Assembly: GCF_910592395.1 (NCBI RefSeq)
Contig: NC_088323.1
Location: forward strand, 6,818,001-6,882,000
Reading direction: 5' to 3'
Length of the DNA stretch: 64,000 nucleotides
DNA from: Lineus longissimus
Lineage: Eukaryota; Nemertea; Pilidiophora; Heteronemertea; Lineidae
Within the stretch, counting starts at the first letter, position 1. Each line of letters opens with the position of its first letter. Of this stretch, positions 53,527 to 63,848 are shown piece by piece. Below the pieces are notes generated by a model. That model was not told the DNA's origin, did no database searches, and saw only the letters and a program-made list of their open reading frames with translations. The translations under genes and the position numbers were made by a program.

Positions 53527-53670
53527 GCAGTAGAACCTCTCTTAGCCGACACTTCTTCATTAAGGATACCCTCTCCATAAAAGACACTAGTTTTGGCCCC
53601 AAAATGGTTCCTTCCATTGGTTTGATTTCTCTAATCAGGACACCTCTGTCGTAAGGACAAGTCTTTATGG
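53527..53670. mobile_element. CAGTAGAACCTC MITE, right end lost
   Basis: gcagtagaacctctcttagc at the left, ctagttttggccccaaaatg and tttgatttctctaatcagga inside; it breaks off after tgtcgtaaggacaagtc. Confidence 0.75.
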
Positions 53671-54310
53671 GAGTTGGGATAGTCCCTTTAAGGCCTAAGG
53701 CCTAAGACTGTTCGCTAAGTATTTCAAATATCGTTGAAACCAATGTTTTCAATCAAATCTACCTTTCTGATGGATTTAGATACCAAATCAGTTTTTATTT
53801 CTTAAATGTTTGATAGCCGGTCATTTGAGCTTATCTTAAAATCTCTGTTTCTCTTTTTTCTCCTAATTCCATCTTCATTTTGTTGCCATAAATTCATAGC
53901 TTCCACTGGATTGTGTTATAAATTCAAACAGAGCAGTAAGTTAAAGACATTCTTTCAGAATTTCTTTAACAATTTGCCTGGAGTAAATTCCTAATTTCGC
54001 ATCTTTTTGTTATTCGGTTCGTATCCAGGGTGGAGTGACAGGCTAAATAGCTCAGACTCTCCTGACAGCTGCGGGGCAGGTATGCACCTAGCCTGGCTAG
54101 CTGCCTGTTATGTAGCTTTGTGTGTGTAGCTCAGGTACTGCTGTTAACCCATCTCATGCTTGCTTGGGCCGTTTGTACCACAGTAAGGATAGTCACCTTT
54201 ACATGGAGATGATGGTAGTAAAAAACATCCTGTAGGACGGAGAGGCACCAAGAGTTGGAAAGAAAAATATTTGTATCATCTTGAATCACAAATATAGGGA
54301 TCAACGGTCG

Positions 54311-54492
54311 GAACCTCTCTTAGCAGACACCTCTCTACAAAGGACACCCTCTCTATTAAGGACACCGCATATGGTCTCTAATTGGTTGTCATTTCCATTG
54401 AATTTGACCTCTGTATTCAGGACACCTCTTTATTTTAAAGGATAGGATTTGTCTGTCCCAAGGGTGTCCTTAATAGAGAGGTTCTACTGTAT
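54311..54492. mobile_element. CAGTAGAACCTC MITE, near complete
   Basis: cggaacctctcttagcagac at the left and gtgtccttaatagagaggtt plus ctactgta at the right. Contains the variant middle ccgcatatggtctctaattg, shared with 63092-63352, marking a subfamily. Confidence 0.82.
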
Positions 54493-54860
54493 TCCTTTAT
54501 CATCATGGCTGATATTTTCCTCTGGTATCCGAGAAAACATTGTTTGTTGCTGTGGACTGGTTCATAGCAAAAGTCAGTTGACGTCAGCATGCCTGATTTA
54601 CACTTACGCATGTTATCAACTTTTTATGGACTTGTTTTGACTAAAGCAATCGCGTTCTTCTGCATTGCTCACAAATCATGATAACGAGTGGGAAAATCAT
54701 TGGCCGGTATGGCGTTGATTAGTCCACTTTCTCTTATGTGATGTAACAAGGCATTTGACAAAATATGATGTCAACCCAACATCATAAACGGCTTCATCAA
54801 GTTGTTTCAGAGAAAATGATGCGTCATCTTTAAATCACAGCATTCCAACCAATATTTGGC

Positions 54861-55099
54861 TTAAAGGGGAATGTGCGCTGTATGTATTTACTGGTGGTCC
54901 AGGGAAATGGAAATGCAGTTATACACAATGCTGTAGTGCAGTTAATATGCATGCAAATTTGCTGAAACTTGGTATTTATAGTATTTGAATATCTGTCTAC
55001 AAATGGCAATGCCGAAATTTATATTTGGTGTGCATTTACGCAATTGGAAATTCTCAAATTATAAATTTCAAATTTTTTACCAACGGCAATGGCCTTTAA
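54861..55099. mobile_element. TTAAAGG-type MITE, third copy
   Basis: Starts ttaaaggggaatgtgcgctg and ends caacggcaatggcctttaa, imperfect inverted ends with TTAA at both tips. Interior tgcagttaatatgcatgcaa and cgcaattggaaattctcaaa correspond in inverse to the copies at 11.7 and 22.9 kb. Confidence 0.7.
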
Positions 55100-55608
55100 T
55101 ATGATTATCACACTGTATGAAAAATGAGCTAATTTGTGCCAAGGTATATATTGACAGATGATATTTCGGCCTATAAAACTCCAATGACGGTGGCGTTCAT
55201 GAGAATGACAAATCTTTTCACATGAAATCATACCAATGGATCTATAATGAGTCGATGACCCATGAACTATGCTGACAATTCAATGTCAACTTTTATCCCC
55301 GAATAATTGTCGGATTTATTGAGTTTGTTCCCTTTATGTGGAACTGTAGAACATTTGAACTCTTGCCATCACGTCAGCGAAACCATTCCATTTTCTGATA
55401 TCTGGTTGTGCGTGGAACGCTTGGTTTTATAATTCATCTACCAATTTTGTGACATCTGCAGCAAAAAGAAACACAGTGATTAATACCATCTGTTATATAG
55501 GATTCAGGTGTTTGGAAAATAAGCCATATCACAAACTATTACATGTAGGGAAGGGACTACTCTTGTGGTAGGTTTTCGTATTTGATAGGTTCAGATTTTG
55601 TTCCGTAA

Positions 55609-56992
55609 CGAGGTGGAATTTTGACATTTCCTGTTGTCAGATTTGCAATGAGAATGAGGTGGAATTTTGACATTGCCTGTTGTCAGATTTGCAATTAAAA
55701 TAAGGTGGAATTTTGACATTGCCTGTTGTCGGATTTGCAATGAGAATGAGGTGGAATTTTGACATTGCCTGTTGTCAGATTTGCAATGAGAATGAGGTGG
55801 AATTTTGACATTGCCTGTTGTCAGATTTGCAATTAGAATGAGGTGGAATTTTGACATTGCCTGTTGTCAGATTTGCAATGAGAATGAGGTGGAATTTTGA
55901 CATTGCCTGTTGTCAGATTTGCAATTAGAATGAGGTGGAATTTTGATATTTCCTGTTGTCAGATTTGCAATTATGAATGAGGTGGAATTTTGACATTGCC
56001 TGTTGTCAGATTTGCAATGAGAATGAGGTGGAATTTTGACATTGCCTGTTGTCTGATTTGCAATGAGAATGAGGTGGAATTTTGACATTGCCTGTTGTCA
56101 GATTTGCAATTAAAATAAGGTGGAATTTTGACATTGCCTGTTGTCTGATTTGCAATGAGAATGAGGTGGAATTTTGACATTGCCTATTGTCAGATTTGCA
56201 ATTAAAATAAGGTGGAATTTTGACATTGCCTGTTGTCAGATTTGCAATGAGAATGAGGTGGAATTTTGACATTGCCTGTTGTCAGATTTGCAATTAGAAT
56301 GAGGTGGAATTTTGACATTGCCTGTTGTCAGATTTGCAATTAGAATGAGGTGGAATTTTGACATTGCCTGTTGTCAGATTTGCAATGAGAATGAGGTGGA
56401 ATTTTGTTTGACATTGCCTGGTGTCAGATTTGCAATTAGAATGAGGTGGAATTCTGACATTGCCTGTTGTCAGATTTGCTATTAGAATGAGGTGGAATTT
56501 TGACATTGCCTGTTGTCAGATTTGCAATGAGAATGAGGTGGAATTTTGACATTGCCTGTTGTCAGATTTGCAATTAAGATAAGGTGGAAATTTGACATTG
56601 CCTGTTGTCAGATTTGCAATGAAAATGAGATGGAATTTTGACATTGCCTTTTGTCAGATTTGCAATTAGAATGAGGTGGAATTTTGACATTGCCTGTTGT
56701 CAGATTTGCAATGAAAATGAGGTGGAATTTTGACATTGCCTGTTATCAGATTTGCAATGACAATAAGGTGGTATTTTGACATGGCCTGTTGTCAGATTTG
56801 CAGTGAGAATAAGGTGGAATTTTGACATTGCCTGTTGTCAGATTTGCAATGAGAATAAGGTGGAATTTTGACATTGCCTGTTGTCAGATTTGCAATGAGA
56901 ATAAGGTGGAATTTTGACATTGCCTGTTGTCAGATTTGCAATTAGAATGAGGTGGAATTTTGACATTGCCTGTTGTCAGATTTGCAATGAAA
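55609..56992. repeat. 46-bp minisatellite, about 30 copies
   Basis: Unit: gaggtggaattttgacattg, cctgttgtcagatttgcaat, gagaat. Copies differ mainly at gagaatgagg / tagaatgagg / taaaataagg, in a partly alternating order. One copy (near 56405) has a 4-bp insertion. 46 is not a multiple of 3, so the phase rotates and short repeated frames appear; they are not genes. Confidence 0.97.
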
Positions 56993-57611
56993 CATCGTGT
57001 CTTCAATATCTGGTATGTCCAGAAATCGCAGACTTGATAATGCAAAGAAATCGACCTGACCTGATGACATCGGCTAGAAAAAATCACCTCATTCTTGGAT
57101 TAGAATCTGAGTCTGTCTATTTTCTGTACGAGATGTGACTTGGCCACTGATTGAGATACTTACATAATACCCAGCTGGAATCTAGCTGGGACAATGTCAC
57201 AACCACAACGAATCTTGCATAGTTACATTTGATTTGTCTATTTTCTCATAACCAGACTAGACTGTTGCCTGACCGCCCCTGGGGCAATGACTGGATGCAG
57301 ACTGACCCTGCTTGGGACAATGTCACAACCTGAGCACCTTTGGGAGAGGGTGATCAGCCCAACCCTGCCAGGAACAATGTCACAACATGTTTTCATTATT
57401 CTTAGTAAATAGAATGCAACCATTTAGTTATATTAGTTCTAGGGCCAGTTTTACAGAACTATTGCGCAGTGGCCACTCAGCAAATTATCATTTTTCCGCA
57501 TCTCACACTATCTACTGGAGAATCACAATAGAAATGGGCCAACTGGTTGTTGTTATCATGATGTTCATAATAAAGGGCTGGCATTGTGTTGCATAACATC
57601 GTATCGTTATA

Positions 57612-57705
57612 CAGTAGAACCTCTCTATTAAGGACACCCTTTGGGACAGACAAATGCTGCCGTAGTTGAGAGGTGTCCTGATAACGGGGGTCAAATTCAA
57701 TCATA
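57612..57705. mobile_element. partial CAGTAGAACCTC MITE in a 134-bp tandem duplication
   Basis: The stretch from ataataaagggctggcattg through the MITE's left part to gggggtcaaattcaat occurs at about 57568-57701 and again from 57702, so this copy is the product of a tandem duplication that split the element. Confidence 0.85.
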
Positions 57706-57745
57706 ATAAAGGGCTGGCATTGTGTTGCATAACATCGTATCATTA

Positions 57746-57910
57746 TACAGTAGAACCTCTCTATTAAGGACACCCTTTGGGACAGACAAATGCTGCCCTA
57801 ATCGAGAGGTGTCCTGATAACGGGGGTCAAATTCAATGGAAATGACAGTGTCCTTCATAGAGAGGGTGTTCTTAGTCGAGAGGTGTCCGCTAAGAGAGGT
57901 TCCACTGTAG
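57746..57910. mobile_element. CAGTAGAACCTC MITE, complete
   Basis: acagtagaacctctctatta at the left, gtccgctaagagaggttcca and ctgta at the right, same orientation as the 49.6-kb copy. Confidence 0.88.
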
Positions 57911-58761
57911 TTATATATTATGTATTATATTACTAGATCACTTTTAAACTAAGCACTGACCACCACTGTTAAAATTGCTAGTTAAAGAGCTCTAATTGTT
58001 TTAGGATTTCAAGTTCTAGCCAAAATGGTAGAAAGATATGAAGCTATAGTACCCGGAAGTACCAACATCAAAACAGATATCAGCTAATGCCCCAGCTGAT
58101 GTGGTAGGGCTCTAGGAATATTCATTCATGATTGACAGCACCTGTTGTTGATTGATTTGATCGATCTAATTGAAGTGTCATTCATCTCTCACTACTCTAA
58201 AATCAATCACATTTGAGTTGGATCGTGAGCAGATCAAAACTTGAGTCTCTTTTTAAATACCCGGATGAATAAATATGATGATAATGATAATAGATAAATA
58301 ACAAAGTTTTTGGTTTATCATCTGATAACCACGATAGAACTTATCATCCAGCTATCAAATATTCAACTAACAGCGTAGGCCTTCTTAGTGAATTTTGCAT
58401 GATCAGCATTTTACCCTTCTTTTACATTATCACCACCCATGAAAATGTACCTTCTCACTTCCTGTTAAAAATTCCAGTGAAGATCATAGTGATTTATAGA
58501 TTCGGCCTGCTGAACATGTGGACATTAGGTTCCATTCAGAAACGCGTCATGTATATGAATTCCATAGTAATGACTCAATGCATCGATGCGGCCTAAAGTG
58601 CAGGAAATGGAGAGACATAGTATTCCTTGAGTGTGATACATTTTAAGCCGTTTGTTTTCGGTGCAAAAACATTTTTACATATTTTCTTTTCGTTATTGTT
58701 GCAGGTTATGGTAAAACAGCAAAAATGGTTTAGTTTGTTTCTGTGATCCCGCGCCGCAAGG

Positions 58762-59118
58762 ATGGGGTGTATTGAGTCGAAGGTGGACTCGGAGGCTAGC
58801 GCCACCAAGGGGAGGAACGCAAGTACCGATGACTACGATGCATTTAACAGCCGCGAGAATGTACGAGGTTACGGCAAGGACCGGCCCAAGGCACAACGGC
58901 GGACAACACTGGAGGAAGTTGTCACAAATGCTCACAAGAGGAGCTTGCGAGACAAAAAGGACATCGAGAGACTCAAGAAATTCAAACTCAAGTTGGACAG
59001 CTGGCGGACGGTCGATATTGAGAAAGTACGGGAGCAGCTCGGACCCAATATGGAATGGTGGGCGGTTGGACCGAAGTTGTGTATTCATAAACCGGTGCCA
59101 TTGATACCAGAGTCAAAG
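58762..59118 (+). CDS. STAND gene exon 1, acylation motif
   Basis: 119 codons from MGCIESKVDSEAS to LIPESK. A charged stretch (KKDIERLKKFKLKLDSWR) may form a helix. The acceptor-like site at 58704 suggests an upstream non-coding exon. Donor AAG|GTAGGT. Confidence 0.85.
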
Positions 59119-62100
59119 GTAGGTGACGCCCTGCTTGAAAAGTTTTCGTGAGATACTCTAAACTTCTCGGGCATTGACACATGAAATCTCGGAGCACATG
59201 CTGAATTGTTTTGTCTTTTAGAAGTCAAAGGTACTAAAACATTTAGCAGCTGAGCCAGTGGGGGCCATTTCAACAATAATTGTGTCGTTCACACGACACG
59301 AAAAAAGTGACGTCACGTCTATATCTGTAAAATGACGTGCATCTTCACCACGCTACAAAAAAGAATCTCAATTGATTCAGCGACTCCTCTACCTGCCAAA
59401 AGGTTGTGCATTTGAAGGAACGACATTCAACACTTGACGTGTATATTTCAGTTGGTCCTTATAAACAAAGATGGAGCCCTAATACAAGATCGATCATATC
59501 TGCAGACGTTATTTTTCTTTAAACTTGCAAATTTTCAGAGAAAAGGCTGGAGAACCGTCCGCATCTTTGTCTCCAGCACATTTGTCGATTTCCAATTCGA
59601 GAGAGAATTCCTCGTCAAGAAGATTTTCCCGCACTTGCGGGCATGGTGCGAGGAACGCAAGATACGTCTCATCGATGTCGATCTGCGATGGGGCGTACCG
59701 AAAGATTCCACGGCAAAGGAGACGTTGGTGACATGCTTGGCTGAGATTGATAGGTAAATCATTAGTGACCCGACATTAATTAGAGTGTAGAATAGTACAT
59801 GCCTGATTTGCACATGTCAAGTTATTTGAAATGGCCATGTGGTCTGTCTCTCAAGGTCCCAGAGTGGGCTGTCCTGGAGCACATGCTCTGGGGTCTAATC
59901 TGGTGCATTGTACATGCTCCTACCAGACTAGGCCCTTCATCATCTTAAGGTGGGCTTTAAGTCTGCAGTGGCCTGTCCTGAGATGAAAGATGGTGGTCGC
60001 CCCTCTTCGATGATTATCTATTGTAGCAAGTATATCCATACTTGATTGTAGGGGTATACACTCACACAAAGAAACGCTCACATGCAGATAGTATATACAC
60101 CCTGATTGAGTTATCACCTCAAGAAATTACTCTCACTCTCTATTTAGATATATTCATTGCAGGTGAACATGCCCATACATCCTGTCGGTAAATTATTCAC
60201 CATGCAACAGTTTGTTCCTAAGAAACAACCCAATAGAATGTCAACATCGAGAAAAACCTTAATTGCTCTATTAAAGGACTGGGTAGAAAATTAAAGGCAC
60301 TATGACCAAGCCTTCGGCCGCCCAGTCCCCCCCTCCACGCTACAGTATTAGTTTCCTTGGTAACATTCCACAGCTAATGAAAAATTCAAAACAGACGTCA
60401 TTATCAGGTTTGCCCAGTGTTTATGCTGAGTGAGCTCTCCGTGCAGTGATCACCTTTGTGTGATTTGATGCATTGGAAGCGCGCTGTTTCAAGGCGAGGA
60501 ATGTTGCCATGATGTCACTGAGTTGTTCTCGATTGCCTCGATTACTGCGACCACACTGGCAATGTTGTTTTCGGTGTGACGTGAGTCCAACCTCAGGTAC
60601 ACCCTGGTAGGCATAAGTTTCCGCGCTAGGATTTGTACCTGCTAAAATCAATAAATGATATGTCGTCCTACAAGATGTACAGAGTTGGAACAAAACTGGA
60701 AAAACCTCAAACACTTTCAGAAAAATAGTGTACAAATAAAAAACTAAAAAACAAGCATATTGAAAGGATTATCCTACTGATCCTTTAAGGTGAAACTTTG
60801 TTTGGTATTGATTATTCATTGTATTGAATGGTTATATGGAAAGGAATTAGCTAATTTGTTTATAGCAGGGATTATGTGACCCATTGATATTTATGGACCG
60901 TTCATAATACCAAAAATACATAAGCGAGCCGATATATATTTTTGCTAACACTCTGTTTTCATGTTTATAAGGTCATTTCAGTATAAGTTAAAGAGTCAGT
61001 AGGTCGCAAATGGGTCCATAGAAGGCCCATACGACCTGATATCCTCTCAGAGGTTTCTGGGTTGTTTTAAAAGCTCACTGTGATAACAGTAATGAAGAAC
61101 AGACAACATTTTCCACATCATTTTAACCCTTTGATTGCGTGATTAAATCTGAATACTTTTCTCCCAGGTGCTGTGCCGAGAATAAACATCCCTACTTCCT
61201 TGGGATGATCTCGGAGAGATTTGGCTGGGTGCCAAGCGAGGACCAGGTCCCAGATGAACTTGCTCGAGAGTAAGTACTTCCTGTTTGCAGACTTCCTCCT
61301 TTGACCTCCACCCAACTAAAACTTTGATGCTATCGTCGAACGCTAGGAAGAAGAAAAGTGGGGCCTATAGCACTGTGCTGGAAACCACAATATATTGTGT
61401 CCCCAAAGATCAGCCAACAAAACTCATCTTTTTTCGTCTTTACAGATATAAATGGATTCCTGGGATGTCGGTGACTGCGTGGGAAATGATGACTGGTGCA
61501 TACTGGGATAGGAATCCTAACGTAAGCTAATGCTAGTCCGTTGTTTATTTCAGTTCAATGACTTTTCAATTATCCTACTTGGAGAAGTCGTGGTCCTGCT
61601 GGAAGCCATTTTTGTATGAAAAACCAGCATAACTCATCCCCAAGTTGTCTCTACAAGGAATCACACAAATTATTTTATGTCATATTCAACAAAAATTAAT
61701 AGGTCGAGTAGTGTCTTGCATACTGACACGTCAAATGAGTCATTGTGTCATCGAATCCTCAACTGTTCCATTAGAATGGCTCGCGTAGAACCACTTGACC
61801 ATGCTGCCATCTTCTGGGAACATTGGAAAGTAACATTATCGTTCTCTGTAATAATTTGAGGAGTGTCTTGCATACCGACTCGTCAAATGAGTCATTGTGT
61901 CAATTGAATCCTCAACTGTTCCATTAGAAAATCTCACGTAGAACCACTTGACCATGCTGCCGTCTTGTGGGAACATTGGGAAGTAACATTCACGTTCCAC
62001 TGTCTTCTGCAGGCTCTCATATCCTTGAGAAACCCCAATTTCCTGGACCAAATCCGTGATAGGACAATTCGGGAGGCGTACCAAGAGAGCACGGAAAAAG

Positions 62101-63578
62101 GCGTCTTATCTTTGAAGAAACTTAAAGGTAAGGTTTGCCAAGAGGCAGAGGTATCCGCCTGCAAATCTAAAATAACTTGGTGCCCTAAATCCTTATTTCA
62201 AGGAAAATGATGCTTGGCTTCTTTCTGAGTGCCGGACGGGGGTGGTAACTCAACTAAGAGTGACTCTCTCTACTTGTCAATCGGGGGCAATTGGGCAAAT
62301 TGGTGACAACCCGCCGTTTGGGATCCCTGCTTGACTGTTCAACAATCGGGACAATGTTAACATCCACCTGTTGTTGCAATATTTTTGTTTAAATGTATTT
62401 GCGATGCTTGTATCTTTCAGGTCTATTCCGTGATACATTCCCGAATCAAACGTTTGATTATAACTGTAAGGTGGTGTTCCAGGAAGGCGCGAGGGTAGAG
62501 TTGGGAGGTAGGTTTAAAAAGAGTGAATGACCAATATCAAATGTTGAAAAAGGGCGTCTCATAGCCTAGTGGTTAACACTGTGTGCTACCACCCAATAGG
62601 GTCTGGGTTCGATCCTGTGGAGAACACAGGATTTGTATTCTGGTTGAACCGGCGTGGCTTTCAAGGGAGTAAAATTCCTGGTTCTTCACAGTCCTTCGAA
62701 TGAGACCGAGGTTCCTTGTATCTGGTGTCTATGTCAGGGCAGGTGAAAGACCCCACCATGTGAGAAACATGTGTAGCCTGTGTGGACTCAACCTCACGAC
62801 GAAGTCAGATCAAGTCACTAGGCCAATAAATCCTTGCCTTTTGCTATAGAAGGTTACATGAATTACAATAAGAACTGTGGCGATCATATTTCTAGAAGTA
62901 ATTTCGTCTTCCTTTCACAGAATTTGATGCATTTGGTGATCGAGTCCTAAACTTCTTCAAACAGAACATCTCGAAGCAGTACCCACCTGATCATATCTTT
63001 GATAAACAGAGCTCGCTAGACAACTACTACCAGGACCAGTCGATATTCATGGCCCAGTGGTCGAGGGTGAGTCGGCCGAGAAATATATGTTATACAGTGG
63101 AACCTTCCTTAGCAGACACCTCTCTATTAAGGATACCCTCTCTATTCAGGACACCGCATATGGTCTGTAATTGGTCGTCATTTCCATTATATTTGACCTC
63201 TGTAATCAGGACACCTCTTTATAAAGGACACTCGTTTGGCCCCAAATCGGTTGATTCAATTTAGGTTGACCTCTCTAATCAGGACACCTCTGTAGTATGG
63301 ACACCACTTGTCAGTCCCGAGGGTGTCCATAATAGAGAGGTTCTACTGTATGTTCTGTAATCTTTTCTCATAGTTTGTGCTGTGTCATCGACTGAAAATA
63401 TTTCTGAATCATTTTCCAGGTTGTCGGGCGAGAAACCATCGCCAAGCAAGTCCACCAGTACGTCGACGAGGACCAGACTCCACTGACGCCGCTCATTATT
63501 CTGGGTAAGCCTGGCGCGGGAAAAAGTGCAATGATGGCGCACATGGTTAAGGAAATGAGCGAGAATTCAAAATATAAG
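58762..63578 (+). CDS. DUF4062-NACHT STAND protein (nephrocystin-3-like/TEP1-like), 5' part
   Basis: Signalling NTPase of the NACHT class; ligand unknown. Exons: 58762-59118, 59539-59753, 61168-61269, 61446-61521, 62013-62127, 62421-62507, 62921-63066, 63420-63578, all in phase, 419 codons, continuing off the right edge. The N-terminus MGCIESK fits the MGCxxS pattern for myristoylation at Gly2 and palmitoylation at Cys3. A basic, Lys-rich region follows. DUF4062 starts at VRIFVSSTFVDFQFERE and includes LIDVDLRWGV, ISERFGWVPSEDQVP and VTAWEMM. The NACHT begins at VVGRETI with Walker A GKPGAGKS. The order DUF4062-linker-NACHT matches nephrocystin-3-like and TEP1-like proteins, which usually end in TPR or WD repeats; that part is not visible. 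Confidence 0.9.
59539..59753 (+). CDS. STAND gene exon 2, DUF4062 core
   Basis: RKGWRTVRIFVSSTFVDFQF, EREFLVKKIFPHLRAWCEER and LIDVDLRWGVPKD. (I/F)(V/I)SSTF.D...ER and D.RWGV are the defining DUF4062 blocks. Confidence 0.95.
61168..61269 (+). CDS. STAND gene exon 3
   Basis: Encodes (R)CCAENKHPYFLGMISERF, GWVPSEDQVPDELAR; FLG(M)ISERFGW(V)P is the second DUF4062 block. Confidence 0.93.
61446..61521 (+). CDS. STAND gene exon 4
   Basis: Encodes (E)YKWIPGMSVTAWEMM, TGAYWDRNPN; the S(V)T..E(M)M block of the domain. Donor AAC|GTAAGC. Confidence 0.92.
61705..62011. repeat. 152-bp tandem duplication ending at exon 5 acceptor
   Basis: gtgtcttgcata(c/t)(t/c)gac recurs at 61711 and 61863. The blocks gtcaaatgagtcattgtgtc, tcctcaactgttccattaga and cacttgaccatgctgcc are in both. 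The second copy ends in the working acceptor (tgtcttctgcag); in the first the acceptor is mutated (ttctctgtaata). Confidence 0.92.
62013..62127 (+). CDS. STAND gene exon 5
   Basis: Encodes ALISLRNPNFLDQIRDRTIR, EAYQESTEKGVLSLKKLK plus one base; it matches the Y.R...F...(I)P... and KL..LK linker following DUF4062 in related proteins. Confidence 0.88.
62421..62507 (+). CDS. STAND gene exon 6
   Basis: Encodes (G)LFRDTFPNQTFDYNCKVV, FQEGARVELG plus one base, the linker between DUF4062 and NACHT. Confidence 0.86.
62552..62840 (+). mobile_element. tRNA-derived SINE, copy 3 (best preserved)
   Basis: A box atagcctagtggttaacact, B box tctgggttcgatcctgtgg, body gagaacacaggatttgtatt, tcttcacagtccttcgaatg and gaccgaggttccttgtatct, ending near gtgtagcctgtgtggactca. 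Confidence 0.8.
62921..63066 (+). CDS. STAND gene exon 7
   Basis: Encodes (E)FDAFGDRVLNFFKQNISKQ, YPPDHIFDKQSSLDNYYQDQ and SIFMAQWSR. Donor AGG|GTGAGT, phase 0. Confidence 0.9.
63092..63352. mobile_element. long CAGTAGAACCTC MITE variant
   Basis: 261 bp against about 160 for the others: the left-middle block is duplicated (two gacctctgtaatcaggacac / gacctctctaatcaggacac segments). Ends acagtggaaccttccttagc and gagaggttctactgta. Contains the ccgcatatggtctgtaattg middle of the 54.3-kb copy. Confidence 0.85.
63420..63578 (+). CDS. STAND gene exon 8, start of NACHT, Walker A
   Basis: 53 codons: VVGRETIAKQVHQYVDEDQT, LIILGKPGAGKSAMMAHMVK and EMSENSKYK. Lys of GKPGAGKS is the phosphate-binding residue. 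Followed by GTAGGT; the rest of the gene is beyond the window. Confidence 0.93.
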
Positions 63579-63699
63579 GTAGGTCTAGAGAGTTAGTGTC
63601 CTTGTGCAGAGCACTTAACTATGTGAGTTCTCTGCTTTTGATAGTGTTTGTGACGCTAGTCCACTATTGCATCATAGAAATATCTTTAAGGCAAGACAC

Positions 63700-63848
63700 T
63701 CAGTGACACCCTCTCTGTTAAGGACACTAGTTTCTGATCCATATAGGCTGTTTCCATTCAATTTGACCTCTCTAATAAATATGCATCTCTAGTAAGAACA
63801 GCACTCCTCAGTCACGAGGGTGTCCTTAATAGAGAGGTCCTACTGTAT
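63700..63848. mobile_element. CAGTAGAACCTC MITE, left end eroded
   Basis: gtgacaccctctctgttaag, ccattcaatttgacctctct and gtgtccttaatagagaggtc with ctactgta at the right. Confidence 0.78.

Larger units (their letters stand above)
51111..58703. other. intergenic region, repeats only
   Basis: No protein-coding signal recognised. Contents: MITE pieces at 51152, 53527, 54311, 57612 and 57746, a TTAAAGG-type MITE at 54861, gt/g runs near 52697-52728, and the 46-bp minisatellite. The promoter of the gene at 58762 probably lies at its right end; a possible acceptor (ttattgttgcag) ends at 58704. Confidence 0.7.

Noticed and set aside
55609-56992. CRISPR-like look of the 46-bp array
   Set aside because: There are no unique spacers; units abut directly, and the genome is eukaryotic. 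It is a minisatellite. The same holds for the 82-bp array at 2641.
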